Origin: Sanguinoderma infundibulare
Taxonomy: Eukaryota > Basidiomycota > Agaricomycetes > Polyporales > Polyporaceae
NCBI GenBank assembly: GCA_032821775.1
Contig: JAVLRN010000004.1
Location: forward strand, 558,001 to 622,000
DNA: 64,000 nucleotides
Direction: 5' to 3'
Part shown: one piece after another, positions 42,361-54,150 of the stretch
How the letters are laid out: every line of letters starts with the position of its first letter
How positions within the stretch are numbered: the stretch's first letter is position 1
Made by a program: the position numbers and the translations under genes
Notes under the pieces: generated by a model
What the model was told of the DNA's origin: nothing
Seen by the model: the letters and a program-made list of their open reading frames with translations, nothing else
Databases searched by the model: none

Positions 42361-44400
42361 TTGTGTCCGTTATGGCATTCACGCCATGGTCTATAATAGC
42401 ACGTCTTTCGTATCCTTGATGCAGACCACGTTGCACTTGGCGTCGACGTACTTCACGTTATAGACAACGTGGCCCTGGATTCCCTCCGATGGTTTGGAAG
42501 ACCCGTGTCCGGTAGGAGAAATACTGCTCCCAGCTCTTCATCCCAAGCTTCGGACCACGAGTTGCGACACATACAGTGTGCAGCACCTTGTCCCACTTCG
42601 AGTTTTGCGCGCCATTAGCGTCGATTCATTGCTAAGTACGATTGCTAAGTGCGATCACCGGTTCATTTTAAGATACCGAACGAGCACTCATTCTTCAAGC
42701 CTCTCGATTCGCTCGCGCCGGAGTGCTCGAACGAGCTAACCAACTGCTAATCACAGTAACGGTCCCACGGGGGAGTCTGGGTTGTCTCGCAATCTAAATC
42801 CAACTCGAGACGATGTAGTACAACCGAAACCCGGGACGGGTTCGAAAAATATGCCAATTAGACTTTCTGGTGGCGATAACGTGCGCTGGCTGAATTGATA
42901 AGATAAGCCAAGTATGGCAAGTCTGATTCCTCTGCCGGTCAGCGCCTTTGCTCGACTGCGGCTTGCCTCTCGCCTACGCTGGCGCCTTCACAGTCATTTT
43001 CATCCCTGTCGGTGTCTTTCATGGCAGAAAAGAAGACTTCAAATTGAAACCCAGGCTCATGATGACCTTTGTCACTCCCTATGCAGGAGCTTCTGCCCGC
43101 TCGCCCACTTCACCGACCCGAGTGACTCGGACATTACGCCATCCGACGTTCAACAAGTGTCCAACGCCATTGTGATGGTGGTTGCGGTCACTAGTCAGCT
43201 ATCCGACCCCACTGACACCCTTTCTGTCTAGACATCGACAAGTCACAGCTTACCCTCCCCACCGGCCGCCCTCCCTCGCTTTGGTGTCCCTCTGTGCGCA
43301 TCGCGCATCGTTCCAGATATGTTCTAGTTCTACTCACCGTCAGCATGTCTAACCCTTGCACCGGAGCGCAGCCGTGCACCACTGTTCTTCCTGCGCAGTT
43401 TCCGTCCTGTTCCTTGAAAACTCCCCGAGCACAAGTGAAGGGGGTACGTCCGATGTCATCTTTGAGGTCCGCGTCTGCTCTAACGGACAAGTTGGCGGTC
43501 ATACCCAAGGCCCTTGACGCACATGTACTAGTGCACATTCCACGTCCGTACGCTCCCACTGTATGCATGATGTGTTTTATGGATAAGTGAGTCCTATTTC
43601 CTATTTCCCATTCCCCGCCTCCAATGATGTTTCAGAATATTTAGCCCTTGCATTTTCTGTGCGAAACCCCCAGGGACCCGGAATGGAACAATCAGATGGT
43701 AAAATCGAATTGAGCGCCACTACAGTAAAAAGTACGCTGACTGTAGAGGTATGTAATGGAATGCCAGCTAAGACCTGGCCGGCTGGCCTGGTCCATTTGG
43801 TCTCGACCGTAGTGTTGACCGTTACTCTCAGGCTTTGGGGGGCCCGGCGTGCCACCACTGCTCAGGTGCTCGCCAGGGCATGCCCCTGCCCCAGTGTCGA
43901 AACGTAACCCCTCGAACTTGGCGTTCGGCTTCACGGTGCCTCCGACTAAACCTTGTCGACGACCGCCCTGGTTCACCTCCACCACTGGGGCGACAATCAT
44001 TCAACGTACGTGTTGGGAAACGCCCAAATTTTGTTGGTGTCAACCAAGAAACGCTGACTGACATGACGCCATTTTTGCTTCATAGTAGATGGCATTCCGA
44101 AGACCTCTCTCTCGGCGGGCATCGGCTCATGGGAGAAAGAAACGTGTGGTGTGCAGCACCGCGCGCAGAACAGCCAGCTCTGACAGTGCAGCATCCCTTT
44201 CCGTCAACGCCTCTCCTGCGGACCTTGCGTAACAACCACCGTTTCGTGAATCATTGGTCATAGTCGCCACACAGCAGCCCCTACGCCTGTCTTATCTCGC
44301 CGGTACCATGCTCATGCTACTAGACGATGTCGAGAGACCTGAGCTTGCGATACACAAGGAGCTCCTTCTTTCCAACCGGAAAACACCACTTTATTCCACC
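42361..44400. other. Intergenic, no gene recognised
   Basis: Short ORFs only, none with family motifs. The last 100 bp resemble a 5' UTR leading to the SDR remnant. Confidence 0.35.
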
Positions 44401-44850
44401 ATGCCTTCATACGTAGTCATCAATGCATCTCGCGGTATTGGTCTACAGTATGTTCCCCAGCTGGTAAGCACGACTCGACCGTTACATTGTCCTGAGCTTG
44501 ACGTTATTTCTCACTCTCAGGCTAACCAAGACGATGCCGTTGTGCCACATCGTTAGAAACCGTGCCGGTGCCACACGTTTGACTGCCGCGACGCCGGACT
44601 CCACAATCTCCACGTGGTAGCAGGAAACGTAACCGACTTCCGTAAACCGAGTTGTTCAAGGTTAGTCTACTGTCGTGCTATTGGATACAGTGGTATGGCC
44701 TAATTTCAATGACTGAAGATCGTTTTCCCAGCATGCAGCAAAGGAGGTTGGAGCCATTCCTTGCGGAGCAGTGCTAGACTAAGTGTCTCGTTCACCTGAA
44801 GGAGGCGAAAATGGACTTCCTTTGAAGGTGAGTACATAACTCGCGGTGAC
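44401..44850 (+). pseudogene. SDR pseudogene, paralogue of the 38.9-kb gene
   Basis: The first exon (MPSYVVINASRGIGLQYVPQL) aligns with the start of the intact SDR, with the first Gly of GASRGIG replaced by Asn, and the intron is at the same place. The second exon quickly meets a stop after VVPHR, but the LHNLHVV and NVTDF pieces match further on. A third piece (HAAKEVGAI) matches RAAQQVASI. Everything beyond about 44850 is lost. Confidence 0.8.
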
Positions 44851-45675
44851 CGTCGCACATACGAGACCAATCACTATGACAGGTAGGGCCGCATTGCGGA
44901 GTTGATCGAACACTGGCAGTTCTATGCCGGCGATGACGGCCGGGCCTTACCTGGACAGTCCTCACGTCCTGGTCCATACATGGAGATGCTCAAAATCGTC
45001 AGCTCACACTCACCGTGTCATTGAAACTCCTATGAACTCATTGCCCGACGAAGCAGACCTCTTTATGCTGACTGAACATTGATGGTTGAGGTTGAATATA
45101 GGTGAAATGCGTATTATGCATCGAGATAACGCCATCGTCCTTCGATACAACCAAGAGGATGGCCGTCTTCTCACCGCCAGACCGCCCACACTTCAGTTTC
45201 GGTATTTGGATGTACCCGCGTCATCGCGGTGCCCATATTTTAAGCTCTAGAGATCTGTTCCTTTTTGCCACATCGTGATCATCAACATCCTCTTACGGCC
45301 GACCGTTTCATGCGGGGTGCAATCGCGCTGGGCCCGGCGTTCAACGTTCACCGATGATATCATTCACACTTACAAGTGATTATACCCAAACTCAAGGTTC
45401 TATGTATGACTCGCGTCGCGTCTCGAGTTTGGCGTCATGCGGCCATATAAGTCTCCTTGCCGGCCCACATTCTCAGCTTCAGGCAACGGGTCGTCTCAGC
45501 ATTCCCATTCTCCACTCGTCTAATGTCAGGATGTTCGTTGCTAATCGCCGTGGCTACGCGGCTCATCTAGTCATTATCTAGGACTCCGATTTTCAACCCC
45601 TTGGACCTTGTCCCCAACGGTGACAAGAGTATCTACGTGAGTTCAGGCCAGTCACTACGTCATTGTCTTGCTCAC
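44851..45675. other. Intergenic, no gene recognised
   Basis: Contains the decayed tail of the SDR remnant and must hold the promoter and first exon of the terpene synthase, neither of which I could fix. Confidence 0.35.
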
Positions 45676-45684
45676 CTTGTACCA

Positions 45685-46867
45685 CGGTCTACCAGGTCTA
45701 CCAGTATACCCCAGGCCCCCACGACGATGTCAGAGAGGTCTTACGCGACTTCCTGAAACGGAGCTTGGTCCCTAATGACCGTCAAGAAGCTCCAGCAACT
45801 CGCCGCAGTGCCAAGATGTATCAAGACATTTTCAGGAAGGTCGCAGACGTCATCGAGGCCGCAGGCGACGATCCGGTGTTTGTCGAGAAGTTCTCGGCCG
45901 CTGGCTGCGACTTGGCCGAAATCATTTACGGTCACACTAGTCCTGAACATCAACACTACATCGCTCTCTATACCGCATGCTTCCTCTATACAGACGATCT
46001 CGGCAGTCGGCATGTCGACGCGGTCGGCCAGTTCTCCCGTCGCTTCGCTTCGGGGCAAAGGCAGCTCAACCCCGTGCTTGACACACTCACCGAACTCATG
46101 AGGCAGTCCTACGAATTGTGGCCGCCCGTGGGAGCTGACGCCATCATATCTGGTACCCTGGAGGCAATAGCAGCCATGTACGTTGAATGCACGACGAGCG
46201 ACATGAAGATTGCCCCGCAAGCGACCTGGTGGCCGAACTACTTTCGGACTAGGACTGGGATTTGCCCGCCATATGCACATTTTAATTTCATGAAGAGCTG
46301 GCGGGCTACTCCGGATTCTTACCTGCAATTGTTGCCGTGAGTCCTGCAGCCACAAGTTTTCATCACCACTAAAATATACTTTAGGTATCTGGAATTCTAC
46401 ATTGTCGCAGCCAAGTAGGTGTCTTTGGTTATACCTGGGGTTTGACGCTCGCTAAAATGTCACGCCGCTGACGTTGAAACCAGCGATCTGTGAGTTTCAT
46501 AGACATTTCCACAACTAAAACCTATGGCCCGCGCAGCTGTACCTAACATGGTGTTAGGTTGTCTTTTTACAAGGAGGAGTTGGTGGGGGAGACGAAGAAC
46601 TACATACATATTCGAGCCACCACGGACCAATCAACGCCTATCAATACGTTACGCGTGCTAGCCGATGAAGTCCTAGGTTGCATGCAGAGAGCTAAGCTGC
46701 TTATAGGCGATGACCAGGAGTTAATGAAGATCTGGCACTCGTTCGAGCAGGTCAGTGGCCAATGACCTCGCAGTCTGATAAAACTACTCACATTGAATTG
46801 ATAGGGTGCCCTAGATTTTCACGTTAAAGCACAGCGTTACCGACTCACGGAGTTGACTCTTTCCTAA
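45685..46867 (+). CDS. TRI5-like sesquiterpene (terpene) synthase, 5' end unresolved
   Basis: Exons about 45685-46336, 46385-46414, 46484-46489, 46558-46750 and 46805-46867 are in phase. The metal-binding Asp pair lies in LYTDDLGSRH; the NSE motif is NDLLSFYKEE, assembled from three exons. Other family blocks are YHxxP-like DDVREVLRDFLKR, YELWPPVGADAI, FRTRTGICPPYA and the C-terminal ALDFHVKAQRYRLTEL. These place it in the trichodiene-synthase-like clade, which cyclises farnesyl diphosphate. The product cannot be predicted. No ATG is visible in the first frame, and a start in an upstream exon is likely. With the P450 and SDR it suggests a small sesquiterpenoid cluster. Confidence 0.85.
46484..46489 (+). 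other. 6-nt microexon in the terpene synthase
   Basis: CGATCT lies between acceptor AACCAG and donor GTGAGT. It supplies the Asp and part of the following Leu of the NSE motif, and the frame requires it. Confidence 0.75.
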
Positions 46868-47184
46868 GGGTGACGATCGGGGATGGCGGTTACTTATTGA
46901 TCGCCGGAAGCTCTTGATATGTGCTGTATATCCGCCACGACACCTTTCGCTGCCTCGGTGCCTAGCAATGTATGCCCCTATGATTGCGATGAAGGCCGCG
47001 CGCATTGCGAATGCGTGTTATTTGATCTATGCGATTCAGCGGAGCAAGAACGGGGCTTTGACTCCCTTCGCGAGCGAAGCTGCCGTGACATGGGCTTCGC
47101 CGTTCACTAAATCGGAATGGTTTCTGCAGCTCGTTGATGACGTGTATGTCGCACCACGAGTCTGTGTAACTTCCACACGCGCTG

Positions 47185-47766
47185 ATGTTCCGACCAGATA
47201 CGTGTCCGCCCTCTTCCTGCTGCGGCTTCAAGTGGGAATACAGTCCAGTGGGAAGCAGTCGCGCACGAGCAGGTCTCATGCACTCGCTCCTCAAGGTGTG
47301 TCTCGTGCGCTTCGATGTCTTCCTGTACCGCACGTCCATAACTGCATACGTAGAATGCTACCGCAGCCCCGGGGCCCGCCTCCGAACGCTGTTTTGGATC
47401 GCACTCTCCAACTTCGTCTTCCCCGTCATCTTCGACGTCGCACAGCTCGTCCTCATCTTCCGCGATCCCAACTACGTACACGGGTCATACGTCATCAGCG
47501 CCAACAGTTACATCTCCATCCTCGGCGTCCTATTCTCCATCATCTGGGCGTCAGGATCGCAGCGGACGGGAGAAGCGTCGCCGCAGACGGAGTTGAGCAT
47601 GTGGCGGCATACCCCCAGCCCACACAGCACGTTGGTCGTTGGTCACCTGGCAGCCCCTACCAAGTCCTTATCGCCCCCACATATGTCGCGGACGGTTTCC
47701 GGTCAGGCGAAGCCTGTCGGCCTGAGCAGTTTTAGGAGCGAGTTTGATAGCACCCTCGGCGCATAA
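47185..47766 (+). pseudogene. Truncated fungal membrane protein (C-terminal part)
   Basis: An ORF of 193 codons contains two membrane segments (TLFWIALSNFVFPVIFDVAQ and YISILGVLFSIIWAS) and the block DVFLYRTSITAYVECYRSPG, which I associate with the C-terminal half of multi-pass basidiomycete membrane proteins. The expected first four or five helices are missing upstream. It is probably a remnant. Confidence 0.55.
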
Positions 47767-49283
47767 GATTCCTGGGATGGAGATTGGTGGATACTCCATG
47801 GTCGCGCTCTTTAATTACTCGGAAAGTAGCAATGACCCGGGTCTTGTGTTGAGTCAGTACAGGCGAGCACGTCACGCCGAAGGCTGATTCTCACGGATAG
47901 TGCAAATGAACGGATCCCAACTCGTATAATAAATATTTCTGGAAGCAGATATAGAGTTCCGCAATGGGTAAGTGGAGGGGATCAGCTTGCGAGGTTCACT
48001 GGCGGATCGCGAGAAGGCGTTGAGTTCCAAATTTGGCAGTAGGAACAAATAACAGTACATTCACTAATTAGGAATATTAGACGCCTGCACACCCTTGCTC
48101 TCGTCTTTGCCCCCCAACGGTGACTATTTCTAAACGGAATCCTTCTATCGTGTGATTCTGCGTCCTCGGTCACCTTGAAGAGTGAAAGATTGCGCAACAC
48201 TGAACCACCCAATTCGAGAGGTCATCGATATCAGTTGGACACGTCATAGGCCTCAACAAAGCGGGGATAACAGAGGACTTAGTACTTGGTATTCGAACAA
48301 GTGAGTGAACTTCACTATGTTTACTCTGATTGATGGTGACTGTTCTTGTCTAGAAATTCAGGCAACCCAGTCCCTGGGGATATCGGACACCGCACTTCCA
48401 GCATGTGGTGTTCAACGTGCAGGAATCAAAAGTTCTCTCCCCCCAGAGTCACAGCACTGTTGTGAACCCTTGCAGGCACCGCCTAGTTCCTTCGCCATCT
48501 CGATAGCGGCGATCCATGCGCCAACATTGCACGACCGTTGTCGCCCATACCACGCCATACCGCGGTAGGCTCATGCTGCGTGACCGTGATGCCTGTATCA
48601 CAGACATACTTGTGCGTGGCCTCGTCTGCAGATCTTATGAACAACTGGGCCAACGTGAATTCTCTAACCTACCCTGAATAGCGTTTTGCCCCACACGCGA
48701 ATCTAGTCCCCGCGCTGCCACACGGCCTCGAGGTCGTCTCCAGCTCTCCGCTTTGCCGATAAAGTTCATGATCCCCCTTACCATCTCCGACATCTCAAGA
48801 AGCAGAAGCCCTCATCTGACGCCCCTCACATCTTCCCTAGCGGCATGGTGACAATGTACTGCCCTCTTCGACAATTGCCACGACTCTCCGAACTCGCCCT
48901 CATTTATTGGCTCAAGTGCGGCCTAAACACCCATCACCGGCCGTCCCCGGGCGCACATCGACATCGAATGTCGCGCCTACGATGGACATATCATCGTCCC
49001 GGACGGCCCATCGACCGATCTTGATCCTCCCCTCCCACCCCCAACTGCACCGCGGGTGTGACGCACGTGCGCAGTGCAGTGTGTCACTAGGAAATGCGGC
49101 CCTGGGACTTCTATTGCGCGGAAGCAAGTACAAGGACGCCGCTGCGGGCTCGCTCTATTCCTGCGCCGCGTACATGCGCGACTCGTCCGGGCTTGACATA
49201 TAAGGTACTAAGCCGCGTGCGCCAACAGCCCTCGGCGTCGAGCAGGCGTCATGTCTCCGTCCCGGCTTCCACCCCTTCGTCTA
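47767..49283. other. Intergenic, no gene recognised
   Basis: No conserved ORF, repeat or RNA gene identified. Confidence 0.35.
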
Positions 49284-49495
49284 TGCTCCAGCCCCTACTC
49301 CCGCCCGTCCTCAACTATGTCGCGGCGCTGGACTCTTCGATGACGTTTCTCCTCATGGGCACGGCCTGTTCCGCCATGCTCGTTCCTATCGCTGTCATCT
49401 TCTTGGACCCGGCGGTGTGGCAGCAGCCCGTGATCACCGTCGCGCTCGCGCTGCTCATCATGGCCTTCCACGACACGATCAAGCATGGACGATAA
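49284..49495 (+). CDS. Small two-helix membrane protein, hypothetical
   Basis: The 70-aa ORF (MLQPLLPPVLNYVAALDSSM start) has two hydrophobic segments (TFLLMGTACSAMLVPIAVIF and VITVALALLIMAF) and ends HDTIKHGR. No homologue is recognised. Third-position GC is high, consistent with coding, but it may be the first exon of something longer or spurious. Confidence 0.4.
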
Positions 49496-50400
49496 ACCAT
49501 GCCCTGCAGCAGACTTCCGGAGGTGACGCCAAACACTGCAATCCGCAGTTCGTCACGAAACCCCTATGTCTCTGCTCTACCTAATCTCACCCGCTTCGTC
49601 GCTACGATCTCGCCTTGCCTTATATTCCGCGTGAATGCAGCAAACCCCTGCGCCGCCCCCGCCGCCCCGCTGCGCGTTTTCTAATTTTCCGATCCAGGCT
49701 TGTTCCGAGTCTGGCAGGTTTGCTGCGGGCAGCGAAGGAAAACCAGTACGTCGCTTCCAATGCAGTGCAAGAACGGCCACTAATTATCGCTCTATCATGC
49801 ATCCGATCATCTTTTTGCGGGAACGTAGGATTGTAACCTGTCGTAAGACCTTAGTAGCGCCTCTTCCTCGGCGGAAAGAATGCGGCCTACACTGGAAGGG
49901 GTGAGACATATCGTTTGGATTGGGCAAGCGTCGCAGGCGGGTCCCATGAATCAAGGTACAGTATCGCTCGATCGTGGTTGTTGAAAGCCACATCCTGATA
50001 CGAGGACGAGTCTGGTCGTCGCTCATGAGAGATTCTTCTTCTCCAGGGGACGCACGCATCCTTTCATCATGATCATCAAGAACATAGTGCGCCGAACTAG
50101 GCATGAGGCTGTATCCTCAGTGCGGCCGGCACTGCCCTCACGACAGACGTTTGGCATAACATTGGGCACTTCTTGTTCGTCTCCGGCCCTCCCGGACGGC
50201 GGTGTAGAGTCCTTTGAATCGTGCCCTTGTGACCTTGTACTACGTGGGATGCTGAGGCTGTACGATACCGATCAGGATATGCTGGCAGGAGCGCATGTTC
50301 TGTGGTGGGAATCATCGCAGAGCTCGAAGCTACTTATACTCCCCGAATAGCGAGATTGTGCTGCGCTCTCGTATCGCGTCCTCACCTCGCCATCTGCCTA
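49496..50400. other. Intergenic, no gene recognised
   Basis: Short ORFs without motifs; presumably includes the promoter of the DUF6533-type gene. Confidence 0.35.
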
Positions 50401-50422
50401 ATGTCGGAAGTTTCAATCAACA

Positions 50423-51999
50423 GTGTCGAATCAACGTGAGGCCTCCTTCCCATCCCTTCCTCGTGAAGCTACTGACTATGCCGACCTTATCAGTGAAATC
50501 ACACAACGCTGTCAAGTGGCGATAGCCAGTATGTGGCCCGGAATGTCGTGCGCGAATGACGCTGACCATTTAATCCTTTGCAGCCTTGCTGGTATACGAG
50601 CTGCTCATTAATTCAGGTCGAGAAGTGGACGCTGTATGGAGTTCTCGGCCGAACTGGTTAACCGTGCTATACCTCGTCAATCGCTACTCTGAAACCCTGA
50701 ACGCGATCTTGAACGTAGTCTCCTTCTTTCCACTGTACGGTCAGGCAAGTGGTCACGTCTTACATCGTGGCGCCGGGATCTTAGACGCTTACTCTACAGA
50801 GGTGAGGACGTCCTTTCTGTACATTCTCCAGCGACGATGTAATCCGATGCGGTAACGTCAGGTGTCTTGCTGTAACATACCTCTTTGAGGTAACACTGGT
50901 GCTTCCATACATCTCGTGGATAGGTGCGTTTTCCAATCTCATCCCTGTACAGCGCGATGCTGACCATCCAGTCTTCCCCGTGGCGAAACGGACAGCATTC
51001 TCTAGCATACGCACATATGCGCTATCCGGGCGCAGCGCCGTCATCGCGATCGTTGTGCTGATTCTGAGCTCAGGATTCGTCGTCGTAACCGTGGTGAGCA
51101 AAGGATGCTCAAACCGACATTTCTTGTCGCTGAAAGCGTTTCAGTATCCTTGGGCGAGTGGCGCAATCGTCGATTCAAAACCTGTCTGCAATCTGACACC
51201 CCGCGACAGCAAGGCCCTGCATATTGGGTGGGCATCTTCTGCAGAATCCAAGAGTTATCAGCTTGTGGTTGATCTTTCCATTGCCAGTGCGTTCTCGGTC
51301 ACCCTGCCTTGGAAGCTGCCGCAAGTTCATGTGTGGCCTTAGCGGAGATAGTGGGGAAAGTGGCGTTCCTACTGGCCGAAGTGATTGTCATCGTACTAAC
51401 CCTGAAGAAAACGCTTGGCGCTCTCCGGGGCCGGAGCGCTTTGCCAAAGTCCTTTCTGGGCATTTTACTTCGAAATAGTCGGTATCTCGTCCTCCTCGTC
51501 CGCATATATACTGACGCGAAGAATTCCGACCTAGGTGTCATGTGCTTCTCGTACGTGCTCGAGACACGTCAAGCTCGTTTAGGGACTGAATATATCGAGC
51601 AGGATACCCTGCGTCCTGAATGTGATCGTCCTTGTAGCATATGTCAGGAAGGTATGCTATTCCCCTCTACCTATTCCTCTGCAATGTCCGAATCTCACTT
51701 GAAGCAGCCCCCACAGGGCATGACATCAGTGCTCGATCTCATTAGGGCGTTCAGAGACCCGTATGCATCACATCCACAATTATCTATATCACATCCTATC
51801 CTGACTACCGCATAGCGTGACGTCGATCCTGGTGTCTAGGTTTCTCCTGGAACTGGGAGAGCTTTGCAAAGCGAGGGACCGGGGCGCGTATGACCCCACC
51901 AACTTGGAGAATATGATCACGAGCGACATCTCGATATGCCCTTCGGACGTGCTCTCGGACCTCCCGCCGGAGGATCAATGGATCTCGCAATACGCATAG
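50423..51999 (+). CDS. DUF6533-type multi-pass membrane protein
   Basis: Recognisable pieces in order are LISEITQRCQVAIA, then LLVYELLINSGREVDAVW plus NWLTVLYLVNRYSETL (the DUF6533 signature region), LVLPYISWIG, SIRTYALSGRSAVIAIVVLI, AEVIVIVLTLKKTLGALRG, and a cytosolic C-terminus ending ISQYA with TAG at 51997-51999. At least seven introns are needed; I could fix only some (for example 50531-50582, ACC at the join). The start codon is unresolved, and the region 50748-50890 does not yield a clean splice. Function of the family is unknown; all members are predicted integral membrane proteins. Confidence 0.65.
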
Positions 52000-53250
52000 C
52001 AGTAGATAATTATTGTGCTCCCAATCCGTTATATACAATATCTTAGAGTATAGAAACACCCATTCCACTAATGCAACGATTCCCTGCCAAGTGTAATCCG
52101 AGTATCAGCAAACTGGGTTTCAGGTTTACATATACCTGCAATAAACCATATAGCTCTGTAGCCATCGTAGTCATTGGTAGGTGACGCACAATATCCTGCA
52201 ATTCAGCATATGGCTCTGCAGCATTCCGGCGGATAGGCCAATATCCTACAGTTTGTAGCGGAGCGTGCTGCAGAGCCCTGTAGGATTTCGTCGGAGCCGG
52301 GGGAAATACTGTAGTGGCCTATCGGATAGGTGCGCGGGCTGTATAGTGCCATGTAGGACCAATGAGAGATATTGTAGCACCATGTAGGACTGATGGGGAG
52401 TTATGGTAGAGGACTACCATAGTACCCCGGCGTATGGTAGTGTACGTGAATGGCTGTAGTTGCTGTATAGTGAGCTCCCTGGCAGGCATTGCTCTGATAC
52501 TGGCCCACGGCCACGCAATGCACACGGAATTTAATAACAGTCAAAGTCATCAATTTTGGCGGGCGGAGCAACAATACATCACGGCATCTATTACGAAAAG
52601 AGAGAGCACGCGAGCACGCGATTTGTGGACCGTAGACATCACCGGAAAGACAGCGCGAGACCGCCGCGAGACAAAAAGAGACCGAGGCACTTGCGAATCG
52701 ACAGCCAGAGCGAGAAGCGAGAACAGGCGAGCAGGACAGACTTTGCAGTGATTTATGGTATCCGCAGGCACAGCTACATTGCTCTGTAATCATTTCTATC
52801 ACCCAGTGGCAGCATTACAGAGCTCTACAATGATTTATCGTATACGGCGGAACCCTGCAGGATTCCATCATATCCGACGACTTCCTACAGAGTCCTACAC
52901 GGTGCATAGCCCCTTAGCGCCTAGCATAGCCCTGCAGGCAGGTTGCGCTTTTACTGATCAGATTTCCAAACTTGAATCGACGCACGACCACGTATGCTGA
53001 AGCACTGTCCCTTGCTTCTGTACACAGGCAGGGACGGCGGAGGACGCAGGGAAAGGATCGATCAGCCTACGAAAGCCGACTAGTAAACCGCGATCGCAAG
53101 CCCTTGGTGGTACCAAGTATCTGCCCAAGAAATCACACCCCGAGCGGTCAACCCGTTCGAGGCCGAACGTGAAATGAATGCCAAGAGGACATTTACCTAA
53201 ATATATCCAAGATATCAGCGGAATGGACATGGCGAGCCTGTGTTTCATAT
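52000..53250. repeat. AT-richer repeat-like stretch with hairpins
   Basis: Recurrent short motifs (ATATCCT(A/G)CA, GTAGGAC, CCTGCAG, CTCTG(T/C)A) occur in both orientations between about 52130-52440 and 52740-52930. One clear inverted repeat is GCTCTGTAAT (52781-52790) with ATTACAGAGC (52812-52821). A purine-rich block (52600-52740) lies between. It could be a degraded MITE-like insertion; no coding potential. Confidence 0.45.
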
Positions 53251-54150
53251 ACGACTCCTTCCTTCCAGGGATTAACGTTAACCATGTGCATGTTGCTGCC
53301 CGGCAGACGGCCTCATCCTGCAAGGAGCTCTAGTATTACCGGGGGCCCTCTCTCATTCCTGGCAGTACAAACAAGACGCCAACGACTTACGATCATTACA
53401 GCACCACGCGCCTTGGAAGCAAAGTCAAACTTGTGCGCAGTGCCCCACATGTACCTCACACGTGTACGTCGTATTCAACTACGCACCCCGTTCCATAACA
53501 ACGTGGTTCCTCCGACCGCCCTCGCGCCCTCCGCAGTCGGTGTGCGTCACCACCTTCTGCGACACCGAAGAGGAGGCTCGGAGAAGAGTAGGGACTACCA
53601 ACATGATCCTGGCGCCGTCCTCCTTATCTCTATACGGTGTCCCTGGGATCTTGGTCCCGTGAGAGGTAGGCGTCCACAGGGATCACGGTACGAACCACTC
53701 TGATGTGGAACGAGTGTCCTGGCCTCGTTCCCTCGAACCACTCCTCGAAGCATAAGAGGAGAGATAACGATATAACATGTGGAAGCGGGTTCTCTCGATC
53801 TGTAATAAGGTGTTTCAGATTCCCATAACGCTGACGCCGTGCATGGCTCACCGTACGGGATGGAGCGCCCGATGCCGTTTAAGCACCTGAGCACTCAATC
53901 TTCTATCTCCATTAACTGGCTTCCTGACTACAGGACACGCCCAGGATGTGCTAGGGCGGAGGTTTGTCTACCGCGGCTGGGTGATAACCTTCCCGTATCA
54001 AACGCGTGCCTTCATATCCTTCTCCCTGACCGCGATAAGTGCGAAACCTTATCTCACGGTCCTCGGGATGCACATATGTAATCTTGCTGGACCCGCGCAG
54101 GCCACCTATTTAAGTGCTCCCCGGAGCAGCAGCTCTACGGACACAGCACC
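53251..54150. other. Intergenic; upstream region of amine oxidase
   Basis: No convincing gene. TATTTAA at about 54105 may be the TATA element of the amine oxidase remnant, 40-45 bp before its ATG. Confidence 0.35.
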
